Positions 1 to 10,199 of a DNA stretch of 20,312 nt are shown piece by piece; positions within the stretch are counted from its first letter, which is position 1; each line of letters opens with the position of its first letter. The stretch covers positions 3,118-23,429 of the forward strand of contig VKHC01000045.1 of NCBI GenBank assembly GCA_015143735.1. Direction: 5' to 3'. The notes under the pieces are model-generated. The model had not been told where the DNA came from. It searched no databases and saw only the letters and a program-made list of their open reading frames with translations. Source of the stretch: Synura sp. LO234KE (taxonomy: Eukaryota; Sar; Synurophyceae; Synurales; Mallomonadaceae). A program made the position numbers and the translations under genes.

Positions 1-1123
1 AAATTTCAGCGACTCATTGAGCTTGGATAGTATGAGTGAGGCAGACAGAAGTTTAAGTACAACCAGTTCTATATTTCCCATGTTGGAAAAAAACACTGTG
101 TGCTCCCCAATTTTGTCCTTAAATATAATAAATCAGCCTGAAGTAGATTTTCTACTTGCAGCCCAATCAGATTCCTCGGAAACTGCTGAGGATATTGCAA
201 CAACTATGGAACACAATTTACCTCATTGCCCGCTAATTTCAGAGTCAGAGGTAAATAAACTAAATGATCCAGCTTCTGATAATATACAGGAGGACAATTC
301 ACTTTGCATTCATGACTCCAGCTCTAGCGAGTGTGTAGCTGCGCCAATACGTATTTACGACTCTAAGCAAAACGAGGATGATAGCGAAGAGTCGAAGGAA
401 GTTATTGCCTGCACGCAAGATGAACCACAATCATATGAAAATAGGCCATCTATCAGCCCGGGAAATGAAATCGTATCGGGTGCGCTCTTGAGTGCCACAG
501 ATTCTCCCCAGGAGCCACAGAAGGAAAGGATGGAGATAGATCAAGGAGATCCGGAGGAAGCGTCCGTATGTAATAATAGTGTAACGGACATGGGTACAGA
601 TGACGGATATTATCTAGAAGGAGTCGAGGAGAAGTACCAAGCTCTAGAGGCAGTGCCTACAGCTGGATACACAGAGGACAAGGCCTTACTTGAGGAGAGT
701 GGCGGGGGACTGAGTGTCCGCAAGCGAGGGCGGAGACGGAGAGCCGAGGGGGAGTCCAATTGGCTGGAGACAAGCGCCACCCCAGAACAAAGGCCTCCCA
801 CCACCCAACCGTCGTGCTCAAGCAAAAGATTCTATCGCGGAGTCAATTGCACGACACCGGACACTCGTACCAGTGTAACCGCCGCCTCACCACGGTCTAA
901 ACGATTAACAGTGCACCAGAACGTGCGCTTGAGAACTGACTCTCCCTCACCCCGACACCCGATATCTCATGGTGGAGAGGATAGTAATCGGTTGGTGGCT
1001 ATGAAACGCTTACCTCATCGGAGCTCTCGACCTCAGCCACAGAAGAAGCACAAAGATGATTTTCTGGGATCTTGGCCTTCTAGAAAGCAATCAGCTTCTA
1101 TGGGCTCCTGGACGGTCGCGTAG
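1..1123 (+). CDS. 3' part of a disordered, basic-tailed (probably nuclear) protein
   Basis: The frame is open from the left edge to the TAG at 1121-1123 (about 370 codons), so the gene starts outside the window. A TTTCAG at 4-9 could be the 3' splice site of this exon; internal ATGs (e.g. at 32) are possible starts but nothing favours them. The first two thirds are rich in Ser, Asp, Glu and Thr and carry no recognisable domain. A strongly basic stretch (VRKRGRRRRAEG, about residues 236-247 counted from position 17) and a second near the end (QPQKKHK) look like nuclear localisation signals. Pro, Ser and Arg dominate the last 130 residues. This pattern fits an intrinsically disordered regulatory tail of a nuclear protein. 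I do not recognise the family. The length and uninterrupted frame argue that it is real; the N-terminal domains that would identify it are missing. Confidence 0.6.
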   Translation, partial: NFSDSLSLDSMSEADRSLSTTSSIFPMLEKNTVCSPILSLNIINQPEVDFLLAAQSDSSETAEDIATTMEHNLPHCPLISESEVNKLNDPASDNIQEDNSLCIHDSSSSECVAAPIRIYDSKQNEDDSEESKEVIACTQDEPQSYENRPSISPGNEIVSGALLSATDSPQEPQKERMEIDQGDPEEASVCNNSVTDMGTDDGYYLEGVEEKYQALEAVPTAGYTEDKALLEESGGGLSVRKRGRRRRAEGESNWLETSATPEQRPPTTQPSCSSKRFYRGVNCTTPDTRTSVTAASPRSKRLTVHQNVRLRTDSPSPRHPISHGGEDSNRLVAMKRLPHRSSRPQPQKKHKDDFLGSWPSRKQSASMGSWTVA

Positions 1124-2689
1124 CCAACTAGAGGTCTTGGGTCCTAACTGCTTACTTCTTCAATTATTTTGCGTGTATTCCATTTTGTTTCACACTAATA
1201 TTTCTGTCCTTCTTAAGAAAGAACCTTCGCAAAAGGAATTATGTAAGTGTTTTTAGTAGTAGTAGAATCGTATCTTGGCTTGCCCGCCTGACTGTGTACC
1301 GATAATGTCGATTTGTAGTACTATCTAATCGCCTAGTAGCATACAATTCCTCAATTCGCAGCTAGTGGCAGCCCCCACCACCATACCAGCTGCACACAAA
1401 AACACTAACTGCCTGCCTTCTGTCGACTCGGAAGGCAGAGGAAGCTTCCTAAAGTAGCGTGTTAAGCAGGAACATCGGTGGACCACTAATATTCTTACTG
1501 TCGTACAGAGCTGATGTAAAGTGCCCGTGAAAAGACTGGTAAAGTGCCCGCGAATTGTAACAGCAGATTCTATATCATTCTTGTACGGTTCATCCTCACG
1601 CACTCCGAAAATAGAAATTGCTTGGTATAGCCAGCACGTACTCTATGAGCAACTTCTACTACGAAGATTTTCTAAATAATTCCTATTCTATACCACAGTG
1701 GTTCTAAAGTGTAAATACTATAGCTTCTGTCTGAAGATTTTTTTGCCGAGAATTTCAACGCACGGCCCCGTAAAATGAGGTTTCCTACCGCAATGCTTTT
1801 TGAGAGCCTTAAAATGAGCAATCCGATGAGTACCTTAGAAATAGTACTAGCTTAGGTGTGTCCGCGGAACGAATGCGGTAAAGAGAACCTTAGCCATTGT
1901 GCACCTTTTCGCACCATAAAGATATAAAGCAATTCATCCAGATTTATCATGGTCAAAACCACAGAAAGACACGGTGATCACCACAAAGAGGTAATCTTTT
2001 CTTTCGGCTACTATACAGCGGACGCTTTACTTGGCATGTCGCTGAAGGAGACCTGTGTCCCCCGCGTTACGCAGCACTACAATTGCACCACATTACAAGC
2101 CTTCTGTCTGTGTCAGAAGCAACTCACACGATCGTACACATTCACATTCAACTGCTATGTTCTGCCTCTCCACGTTTGTCAGGAACTCATTCCTTACGCG
2201 GAGTAGGCTTCTCTAAATTGCTACTTTTTGCCTTTCCGGTAGTATGTCAGGAACTCAATTCGCTTTCTGTTGGACGGGGAACGGGAGGGACAGCTGCATA
2301 AGCAAGGGTATAACATATCCAACAAAAGTATTTCATAGATAAGATATTCGTGGATGATATGCCTTCAGTACGTGTTGTGGTACAATAATGAGTGGGATAA
2401 TACATATTATGCAGTATATGTTCCGCGCTCGACAATGTGCATATATCTATAATAGCAAATGTTCAATGGCAGTTTAAATATTCTTTACAATGACGAAGAG
2501 CGAATGCATAATATACAAGCTGCCGGGTCACTGCGATAAGGCCGATGAAATAAAGAGTATGTGATGCGGAGAGGAAACGGGAAGTTGATGAAAGGAACGG
2601 TTCGTGAAGGGAAGGAGAGGGTGCGTATATACGGGGGAAATAACAAGGTTCAACACCTAGAAGATATATGCATGAGCAGTAATGGGGCT
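1124..2689. other. No recognisable gene
   Basis: Every frame is broken. Short open stretches (for example minus strand 1325-1603 and plus strand 1949-2206) have no recognisable motif and look like chance openings. Two short direct repeats occur: GTAAAGTGCCCG at about 1516 and 1539, and TGTCAGGAACTCA at about 2177 and 2245. The first few hundred bases presumably hold the 3' untranslated region of the gene ending at 1123. Confidence 0.4.
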
Positions 2690-3433
2690 AGAACTCACCT
2701 ATACCAACTGGAACACGAGGTACAGGCACGGGAGCAGCGACAGGAGGGGGAAGGGCACTCCTTCGCTTTCCTAAACCTCTTAGCCCCTCTTGAACTACGC
2801 TCCGAACTAACGCCGAGCTTCGATTACTTTGAAGAAGGAAATGCAATTTAATTTGGAAAGAAGAGGGTGTGATTCTGTAGTAGCTGCACTACAGTCCTCC
2901 AATGGCGTCTGTGAGCTCGTAAAGCGTACTCAAGAATTGGGGGGAGGCTTTGTGGCTTCTCGTCTTCTCCTGGCGTAATTCTCAGTTTCCTTATACTTCT
3001 CTCGCGCCCTTAGCAGTAAGAGTGACATGGAACTCCATTCTTTCAACCTGCTTGCCAACATAAATAGTATTTTCCAACACAAAATAATATTCCTCTGTGG
3101 TGTCGCATAGAACGCTCCGATGCGCTAAGGCAGTCTGGATTTAGGACACTCGCGGAGTCCAGTCGTGAACCAAGGTCTACAACAGGTTGCTTCTTCTTGA
3201 TTCCTTCCCAATAAAGTATAACTGTTCGTTTCTCGGGAAACTTCTATAACAGCTTCAACGGAATCTGGGAAAATGTCACAATCGGAGGTAATGCGCGTTC
3301 AATTTAACTCAGATATCGGAACAAGCGAACAAGCACGTATCCCATCACGAAGGAAAACCACGCGAGGGGTTACGTACATGAATGTTGCCCACGTCTTCTG
3401 CATCGGTGCAAATTGATTTCCACAAGTCACCAT
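2690..3433 (-). pseudogene. Decayed ADP-ribosyltransferase gene, inverted relative to the intact copy
   Basis: Read on the minus strand, this is a collinear but broken copy of the ART domain encoded at 4639-5428. The copy begins at an ATG (3433 to 3431) in the same AATATG.TGACT context as the intact gene. The order of matching segments is the N-terminal DAE..NI...NP..GF block (near 3375-3400), the PDSVEAV segment matching SDSLEVV (near 3265), GL.ECP then the Arg site (AHRSV for VYRGV, near 3115), the D/T-T...LE.T....G block (near 3070-3110), MEFHVTLT for TEFHITLT (near 3030), and an ITPGEDEK segment keeping the E-x-E pair (near 2955-2980). Further on lies a Pro-rich stretch (SALPPPVAAPVPV, near 2715-2760), like the Pro-rich linker after the intact ART domain. 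One-base indels, in-frame stops and missing segments rule out a functional product. It is transcribed away from the intact gene, with about 1.2 kb between the two ATGs. Confidence 0.82.
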
Positions 3434-4070
3434 ATTAACGTGTAGTTTTGGAATAAAACTAAAAAGTAAAAATATTTTGAAATCAAAATTCGGTTTAGAA
3501 ATAGCAACAATTAATTCATATTGAGGGCATTAATTCAAATTTGTAGGACAAAATAAAAGTGTGAGTCACTGTAATAAAAATTGATGAACTAAAAAAAGAA
3601 GACGAAAGTAAAGAATACAGTTGATTTTCGGGAAGAACTTTAGCAATCTTACAGCGGCAACGAGGGTACATTGATTCTTTTTGGAAATTATAGTCAGAAT
3701 GCTTGTGTAACCAAAATAATGGTACTGTTGTCAACTACGTATAGGTCGTACCTGTTGCTCGTCTTGATTACGATCGAGTGCAGTGTTCTGGATCTCCGTC
3801 GGGCAAGACAATTGCTCACACCATCTAGCAGCAGTTGTACGCCTTTATCTTGTATCCCCAGCTGCGAGCCGAAGCTCGAAACTAAGTCCTACCTGTGCCT
3901 AGCAATTGTTATGGAATATAAATATAAATTAATAGTATTAGTTTATATATATGTTGTTGATACTTACATGATTATTGATGATTAATTATTCCCATCATCA
4001 CCTTACATGGATTAGCTCCATCCTACCTCGCTTATAGACGTTTCATCCGTCAACCGATTGTTCAGGTTCG
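3434..4070. other. AT-rich intergenic region
   Basis: This stretch separates the inverted ART pseudogene from the downstream genes. It contains A/T-rich runs near 3460-3600 and 3910-3990, as expected of non-coding DNA. I found no motif or open frame that I would defend. Any shared or bidirectional regulatory region for the divergent ART copies would lie between 3434 and 4638, but no promoter element is recognisable. Confidence 0.4.
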
Positions 4071-4328
4071 ATGTCGAATACTGAAATCCCACACATGAAT
4101 AATATTGCTCCATTTAAATCTCACGAGGTGCGCTCAACTTCTACCGTAAAACGTAAAATTGACATGCCCTGGAGTGTCAAATACATGGTTCGGTCCAAAG
4201 GATTTTATAAGCGATCGCAGATTCAATTAAATAGTACGATGTATCCCATTTTCGTTAAGTCACCGAGTAACGCATCGTTGTACCATTTCCCCAATCAAGC
4301 TCCACGGAAATGGTACCTAAAATTTTAA
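4071..4328 (+). CDS. Possible small protein of unknown function, 85 aa
   Basis: An ATG-started frame of 85 codons ends at a TAA at 4326-4328. The product is basic and rich in Ser, Lys, Pro and aromatic residues, with a motif PWSVKYMVRSKGFYKR in the middle. There is no signal peptide, membrane segment or family motif. It lies about 310 bp upstream of the intact ART gene on the same strand. It could be an upstream frame in that gene's leader, a small independent gene or a chance opening. Nothing in the sequence separates these. Confidence 0.2.
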   Translation: MSNTEIPHMNNIAPFKSHEVRSTSTVKRKIDMPWSVKYMVRSKGFYKRSQIQLNSTMYPIFVKSPSNASLYHFPNQAPRKWYLKF

Positions 4329-4638
4329 TAACGCTGTTGATTTCGTAAAATCTTCAGGAAACTGCAAGTATTAGAGGGTAAGGTGTGAATACTAATTGCT
4401 TTTAATCCAGCTCACTTTTTCGCTCTCAATAGCCACACGGGCCTTATTTCTCATGCCTAAGAGAGGGATGAAAAATGTTAAACCAGCGATGCTCTGTTGG
4501 GACATAAATGTTAAAAAAACATTTCAAAAAACACGTTTGATTATTCACATCTCAAAAGGAACAAAGATTCAATGAGGTTGAAACACAGATTCAAAGTAAA
4601 TTCCATGATGTTTCCTTTGAACAAATAAACCTTTCAAT

Positions 4639-7600
4639 ATGCTGACTGGCGTAACTCATCGCTTAGTCGATGCAGAAGGTATGGAGAATATTCAAGCTCA
4701 TAATCCTCTACATGGTTTTTTTCGAGGAAAGGGACCGCCGGTTTCCTTGAACGAGTCATTTATCCCTATATTCGAATTATGTGGAACTGAAATCGCCGAA
4801 AATCTTGAACTTTTTTCAGACTCACTTGAAGTTGTCAAGCAAGTTGCTTTAGATTTTGCGGAAAGCGTACTAATTCAAGAAGACCGGATAAATAATTTAC
4901 TTTCTCTGCAAGAAGCGGCATCAGTATGCGTTTACTCAATGGAATTCGGTATTTACAAAGGTCTCAACAAGCTTTTGAGGGAAGAAAATAGAGAGCTTCT
5001 TAGGCCGTTTGTGAACTATCTTTGGTTATTGATGCACGGTCTCAGCAAGTGTCCTAGGCCCGCGGCAACCTTAGTGTATCGAGGTGTTCCGTGTAGTGTC
5101 AGCGCGAGTTATATTGTCGGCAGTGTGATAACCTGGTCTTCCTTTTCTTCTTGTACAACTGATGTAGCTGTTTTAGAAAGTACTATGTTTCTTGGAAGGA
5201 ATGGCGAAAGGACGGAGTTCCATATAACGTTAACCACCAATCGGGCGAGGAGCATTCGGCACCTGAGCATCATGCCTAGAGAAGATGAGATACTCCTTCC
5301 TCCCAATACTCGATTACGGGTTACGGGTAAAGCTGACAGAGGCCACGGGCTTTGGGTGGTACAACTACTGGAAGAGCGGTGTCTGGATCCCATTCTCGTA
5401 TTTTCGGATCCGATAGGAGGCGCGTCAGGTACACAGTTATCCTGAGTATGATATATGATGTTGAACTGTTTTCCTCCTGGTTAAGTTCCCAATCCACCGC
5501 AAGGAACTGTACCCGTGGCTCTGCCTCCTCCTTCCATGACCAAACGTCTGGAGGAGCTCAGCCAGACGGAGTTGGAGTGGTGGTTAGCATCCATTAACTT
5601 AAGTCAACTTGCCTCCAAACTAATGAAGCATGGAGTAACGGCTGAGGTGTTGTCGCTCTGCAGAAGGGAGGAGGAGTTGGTGGAGTACAACGTGTCCATA
5701 TGTCACGCCCGATTGCTCTTGAGCCGGATAGAAGAGGTCAGGAGGGCGGGAATAGAATTGTCTGCCATCGCAGCTCCTCCAGCTCGCCGCCCAGAGACCC
5801 AGTACACCCGTGCATCCGCCCCTCTTTCAGGTACTCATCTGTCCTACCCTCACCTCTTGTACTGCCCGGTATTCTACATTTTGAGGTGGTGATTAAGGGA
5901 GATTTGGTCGTTGGATTGATCATCTGAGTTTAGCCTAGTTTACCAACACGGTTAGAGGTTTTTGGCAAGTGCAGGTGATCATTCGCCTTTTTTGCACATT
6001 AATGGCCATGGCACATCCTCTAACTTTCAAACAGTCTGGTTGGTGTTCGTTTTTCCCACTTCACTTGCGAAACATTCGTCTTGGTTTTTTCTGATGGAAT
6101 AGATGGCACAGCATTTTGCTTGCATTAGTGTTAGATTGAAATATCTATTAGTTTCATTCATATATACGCCTACCTTCACCTTCTTACTCTATCATATAAA
6201 GAGACATGTAGTGGATGAGTTGCGCAGTTAAAAATTATTTATTCCACGGCAGATATTAATCCATTTGTTTTTATTATTATCTCATCTTTATGATCTATCG
6301 GTACATACGCAGCCCGGGCCATCCCCCGTCCGTCAGATGAGGAATTTATTGAATATGCTAAGAGTGGCAAGAGGAGGCAGGTGGCAGAAGCCTGTCGCCA
6401 TTACTCGGACCTCATTGATGTCCAGGATCGCGTAGGTCGCCTGACCTGTGACATCGAATGCTACCCGCAACCATAACTAATTAAGAATACTCAACTCCTG
6501 TCGTCGGTGTAATTACATAATCGCTTTGATCACCTATATCCAATCCTCTCGTCGACGTGATTACAATTGTACGTGTACTTCGCGATACACCGATAATAGT
6601 TCTTGATAGTTTTCTTGCTCGCACACTCACTGTTAAAGCATATGCCTAGACCTCAACCACTCCATTCACGCGACTTGCTTGCAATTGACACAATTCAATC
6701 AAAACAGCTAAAATGACATTATGTTCAATAAGTAAACCTTAGCTGAGCAAATCTTGAGAGGCACTTAATGCGAAGCACCCATGTGGGCCAGATAATTATT
6801 GGAATGCATGACTACGTGGTGCAGAACGGAGGAACGGCCTTGCTGTGGGCCTCGTTTAACGGGAATACGTCAACAGTGGAGGAACTTTTGTACCTAGGGG
6901 CGGACATCCACCACAAGGCTCATGTGAGATAGAGGAGGTGGACATAGATGAGTGCGTATATCTCACGGTAGATGTGTATGTAACTGTGTATGTCTATTCT
7001 ATGTAGAGTGGGAACACGGCGCTTCTCCTGGCCTCTGTATACGGGCATATCTTCATAATCGAGATATTGTTGCGTAGCGGGGCAAACATCCACCACAGGG
7101 CTAATGTAAGATATTGAGGAGGACATCAACCCGTGTGTTTATGACGTTGTCTGCCCTTGTGTCAATATTTCTCTATGCGAACCTTCGTCTGCGAGACCTA
7201 GAGCACCGAGTATTACTTTTGCTCATCGATTCACACTGTGAAACAGCGTGTTCGTGACAGAAGTCAGAGTACACTTACTAACGAACGAGATACTTTTGAA
7301 GAATCTTCGTCTTCGTCTTTCACTGAAGAAGTAGAGATTGTTATTACTCCTTCCACTTATGGAACTTTTTCAAATCAAGTAAACTTTGTACCTAAAAGAG
7401 TGTGTTGTTGATTACTTCGGCAAGAGCAGAACAAGGGGGGCTTCAATTGTTCGTATCCACGGGTGATGATAGGGGAATTCAACAGCGATTCATCGGTACA
7501 GTGGAGCCATATTCAAGGAATACACGACCGATCACGTGAACTCTTGTTCCAGAGACTTAACTATTAGACAATCTGACGAAGTTGGCCAATCTAGAACGCA

Positions 7601-8917
7601 CCAAATACAGCGCTCGTACTCAACTTGTGATTTATGATAAATTATTCTTGTCAAGAGCGAGATGATATGATAATAGAATTTCTCTGATATAGTATGACTG
7701 ACAACAATACAACCGATTCGACGAAAACGTCTGTAACCCTAGGTCGCCTTTTAAGAGAATATGACAACAAGCATGACGCACTCGACTTTTTAATCAACAG
7801 TCCTCGAGAGTGGGGATCAGCGTCAAATAAAGGCGGGGTGATTAAATTATCCTAGTGCTTCATGAAGTTGGCGTGTACTTATAAAATCTGGATACTATTA
7901 TGCACTTGCACAAGTTTTTGATTTCGATCACTGCGGGCCTTGTTCTTCAATGACCAGTCTTTAAGAACTTGGAATAATGGTGAAGTCAGAACATTCAATC
8001 TTCTGTCTATTGAGCTGAAACAAAAAAAAATAATTTCGAGTTCAGAGTCTTGCAGCAGAGAAATATATCATGTAGTTTGTAGCAATCGCTTATTTTCTAT
8101 TTATTTCGATGTGGTCCAGGATGGGGATACGGCCCTGATATGTGCCGCTATATGGGGGCAAACCTCCGCAGTAGAGTTACTTTTGGACCGCGGGGCGGGC
8201 ATTGACCAAGTGGATAATGTACGATAGAGAAGGGGTGGACAACTATCTGTGTGTATAAAGATGTGAAGGTACATATAAAGGTGCTTGTAAACGTGATGTA
8301 GCACGGACGAACGGCTCTAATCTGTGCCTCCTACATGGGGCACACCTCCGTTGTGAGACTGCTCTTGAGCAGAGGAGCGAACGTGGACCAACATGACACG
8401 GTAATAGACGACGACGTAAGTCGGTATTGCCAATAACTTTGTCGATATGTAGGACGGGTGGACGGCTCTGCTCCTTGCTTCTCTGAAAGGGCACGACTCG
8501 ATCGTAGAGTTGCTGTTAGGTAGAGGGGCCGACATCCACCGCAGTGCTAAGGTAGGATAGAGTGGCGGTGGAGGGGGAGCTGTGTGTGGTAAAAGGTCGA
8601 TGGGTTTGTATTTGCTTATGTATAAGTATTTTCTCGAAGGTCGATGGGTATGTAATTGTGAATATGTTACGGTGGCTTAGGATGGGTGCACGGCCCTTCT
8701 TTTAGCATGCAGGAAAGGGAGTACTACAACGGTGGAGATGCTACTGAATGAAGGGGCGGACATTGACCACAAGAGCAATGTAAGGTTGAGAAAATTGTTG
8801 GCAGTTTAACTGAAATTGTATTCGGTGTAGAATGGGTGGAAAGCGCCGTACTGGGCCCAGGTCTTCGGGAAGGTCGAGGTGACGGCTTTGTTGAAGGCCA
8901 GAGGAGCGAGTGAATAA
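4639..8917 (+). CDS. ART-SAM-ankyrin protein: R-S-E class ADP-ribosyltransferase with SAM-like and ankyrin domains
   Basis: Ten exons assembled from GT-AG sites with consistent phase: 4639-5428, 5504-5830, 6313-6431, 6825-6923, 7007-7105, 8120-8218, 8302-8400, 8453-8551, 8681-8779 and 8831-8917. Together they give 1917 nt, or 638 residues plus TAA. Introns 1 and 2 are phase 1; all later ones are phase 0. Residues 1-263 hold the ART domain: catalytic Arg148 in VYRGV, the Ser site in TWSSFSS (165-171), and E215-x-E217 in REDEILLPP. E-x-E is the signature of Arg-specific mono-ADP-ribosyltransferases, so NAD-dependent arginine modification is expected. After a Pro-rich linker (266-275) comes a SAM-like domain (about 283-345: WWLASINL, then LLLSRIEEV), a likely oligomerisation module. 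Residues 381-412 form an ankyrin N-cap, 413-610 six full 33-residue repeats and 611-638 the C-cap. No signal peptide or membrane helix is visible, so it is probably intracellular. I chose the ATG at 4639 because the inverted pseudogene keeps the same start context. The exon model is inferred and lacks transcript support. Confidence 0.87.
6825..8914 (+). repeat. Ankyrin repeat array, one 99-bp phase-0 exon per repeat, plus C-terminal cap exon
   Basis: Six consecutive exons are exactly 99 bp, start and end in phase 0 and encode one complete 33-residue ankyrin repeat each (starts 6825, 7007, 8120, 8302, 8453, 8681). Each shows the pattern (D/N/H)G.TAL..A...G..S.VE.LL.RGA.I...., for example TALICASYMGHTSVVRLLLS in exon 7. 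A shorter seventh unit (8831-8914, NGWKAPYWAQ) ends the protein as a divergent cap. Several following introns open with related sequence: GTGAGATAGAGGAGGTGGAC after exon 4, GTAAGATATTGAGGAGGAC after exon 5, GTACGATAGAGAAGGGGTGG after exon 6 and GTAGGATAGAGTGGCGGTGG after exon 8. This indicates duplication of exon plus intron as a unit. Ankyrin domains bind partner proteins; here they most likely recruit substrates. Confidence 0.9.
7106..8119 (+). other. Long intron 5 with coding-like islands
   Basis: At 1014 bp this intron is far longer than the 51-129 bp introns between the other ankyrin exons. It starts like its siblings (GTAAGATATTGAGGAGGAC) and ends in CCAG before exon 6. It holds a frame open from 7202 to the TGA at 7409-7411 (69 codons, no ATG start), rich in Ser and Glu (TFEESSSSSFTEEVEIVITP). 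It also holds a 54-codon ATG frame from about 7694 to 7855 (starting MTDNNTTDSTKTSV). Neither has a certain family. The simplest reading is that foreign sequence, perhaps a retroelement fragment, inserted into a short inter-repeat intron. A skipped or decayed ankyrin exon was looked for and not seen. Confidence 0.5.
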
Positions 8918-10199
8918 GTAGAACTGTAAGTAACTAAATTATTATATGCTGATTTTCGATATCGCAAGTACTCCAAAATGAAGCAGCAATTAATCTAAAC
9001 GGTATATTCCGTTCTCATTACAGGGATATCCAGAGTCAGTTTGAGAAATCTATCCTGACCAATATTTATCTATTCACTTAGTAACAGAGGAAACGAATTT
9101 CCGAACATCATCGAATAGAAACGTCACAGCACCAAGGGACGAAAGCAGATAGTAGGCATGCTGCGTTAGAACCACTCTACCAAAATCAACTAGTTGTTTA
9201 TTACGAAGAATAGTAAGGGAAAGTCAGACTATTGTTAGTAGGGAAAATTTTTTCCTTTCCTTGAATGAAGAAGAAATTATATTAGATGACTGTATCGTGC
9301 GTAGTCAGACCAAGCAGTCCGGGTTCATTTCCCCACAATCTAATACCCAGTTAATCGCGGTGGGAGGCGCGGTTTAGCATTATAAACACTAAAAGCGGCA
9401 GTGAGAATGAAACTACCACTACCACCAGACGAAAAACTACTCCCCAGTACAAAGAACTGGCCAACCCCAAGTTCGCGCGGCTGGGAACTCCGGATGCCTA
9501 CCACATTTTTTTGTTAGTTTCGGACTGCGCAGCCAACTGCATCATTGAGGTGGGTCATCACAAGTCCCTTCGCAACTCGTGCTGGGAAACATCTTGGCGT
9601 AGCAACAAACACCGAAGGTCATACTAAATGGGGACGAGTGGCTAACCGATACCGCACCTAGAACATTAGCGAAGCAAACATAACATCAGGGAACTGCTAT
9701 TTTCTTACGGAAACTTAATTATGAACGATAAAGTTAGAGCGGTGCAAATCTTGTGGTCACAAGGGAGCTCGGAAATTTTTCTGAAAAATTGGAGAAGCAC
9801 GGGGCGCGACACATACAGGAATATATGATAGAGCTAATAGAGCTAAATATCAAGGCAAATTCAACATCTTCACAAGTGACATCACGGTGGAGCTACAGAA
9901 CTGGCTACCAGTGTAACACTAGAACTTTTTCTGGTAATCGACGTCATAACTGAAAATTTGAGTCTGGGAACAAATCGACCACAGAGCAGCGCAAACATCC
10001 AGTACAAAACTAGTGCAGTATGGGGTCTCCCTGAAAAAGTGGTACCCTGGCATTTTGTGCTTGCCGGCCTTTATGACGGCTCAAATAGTGGTGAATACTT
10101 TGGTATTTCTATACATCGCTGGTTTCGGACATATATATGAATTATCTCAGACTGACTTCGCCGCCGAGCTCCAGTCTTTTCATTCCCAGATAAATTTTA
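8918..10199. other. Downstream region with frame-broken, coding-like patches
   Basis: No intact gene. From about 9410 to 10140 the plus strand has stretches that read like protein but change frame or hit stops: around 9420-9600 (PKFARLGTPDAYHIFLLV and following residues), 9720-9810 (MNDKVRAVQILWSQGSSEIF), 9840-9915 (KFNIFTSDITVELQNWLPV) and 9975-10139 (SAVWGLPEKVVPWHFVLAG). I do not recognise a family. They may be the decayed 5' part of the ART-like gene whose remains follow at 10200-11087, or an unrelated dead gene. Confidence 0.3.

Noticed and set aside
1325-1603. Minus-strand frame beginning with REDE, similar to the REDE of the ART E-x-E site
   Set aside because: The similarity stops after four residues; no other ART block lies nearby in the right order.
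2177-2261. Short direct repeats (TGTCAGGAACTCA) as a possible mobile-element footprint; likewise GTAAAGTGCCCG near 1516 and 1539
   Set aside because: Copies are only 12-13 bp, with no terminal inverted repeats and no element between them that I can define.
4055-4075. GGTTCGATG resembling a tRNA T-loop (B box)
   Set aside because: No acceptor stem, anticodon arm or A box at the right spacing.
5352-5927. Alternative plus-strand frames (5352-5597, 5700-5927) and read-through past 5830
   Set aside because: They overlap the SAM exon in other frames. The phase-consistent splice sites at 5429/5503 and 5831/6312 explain the sequence better.
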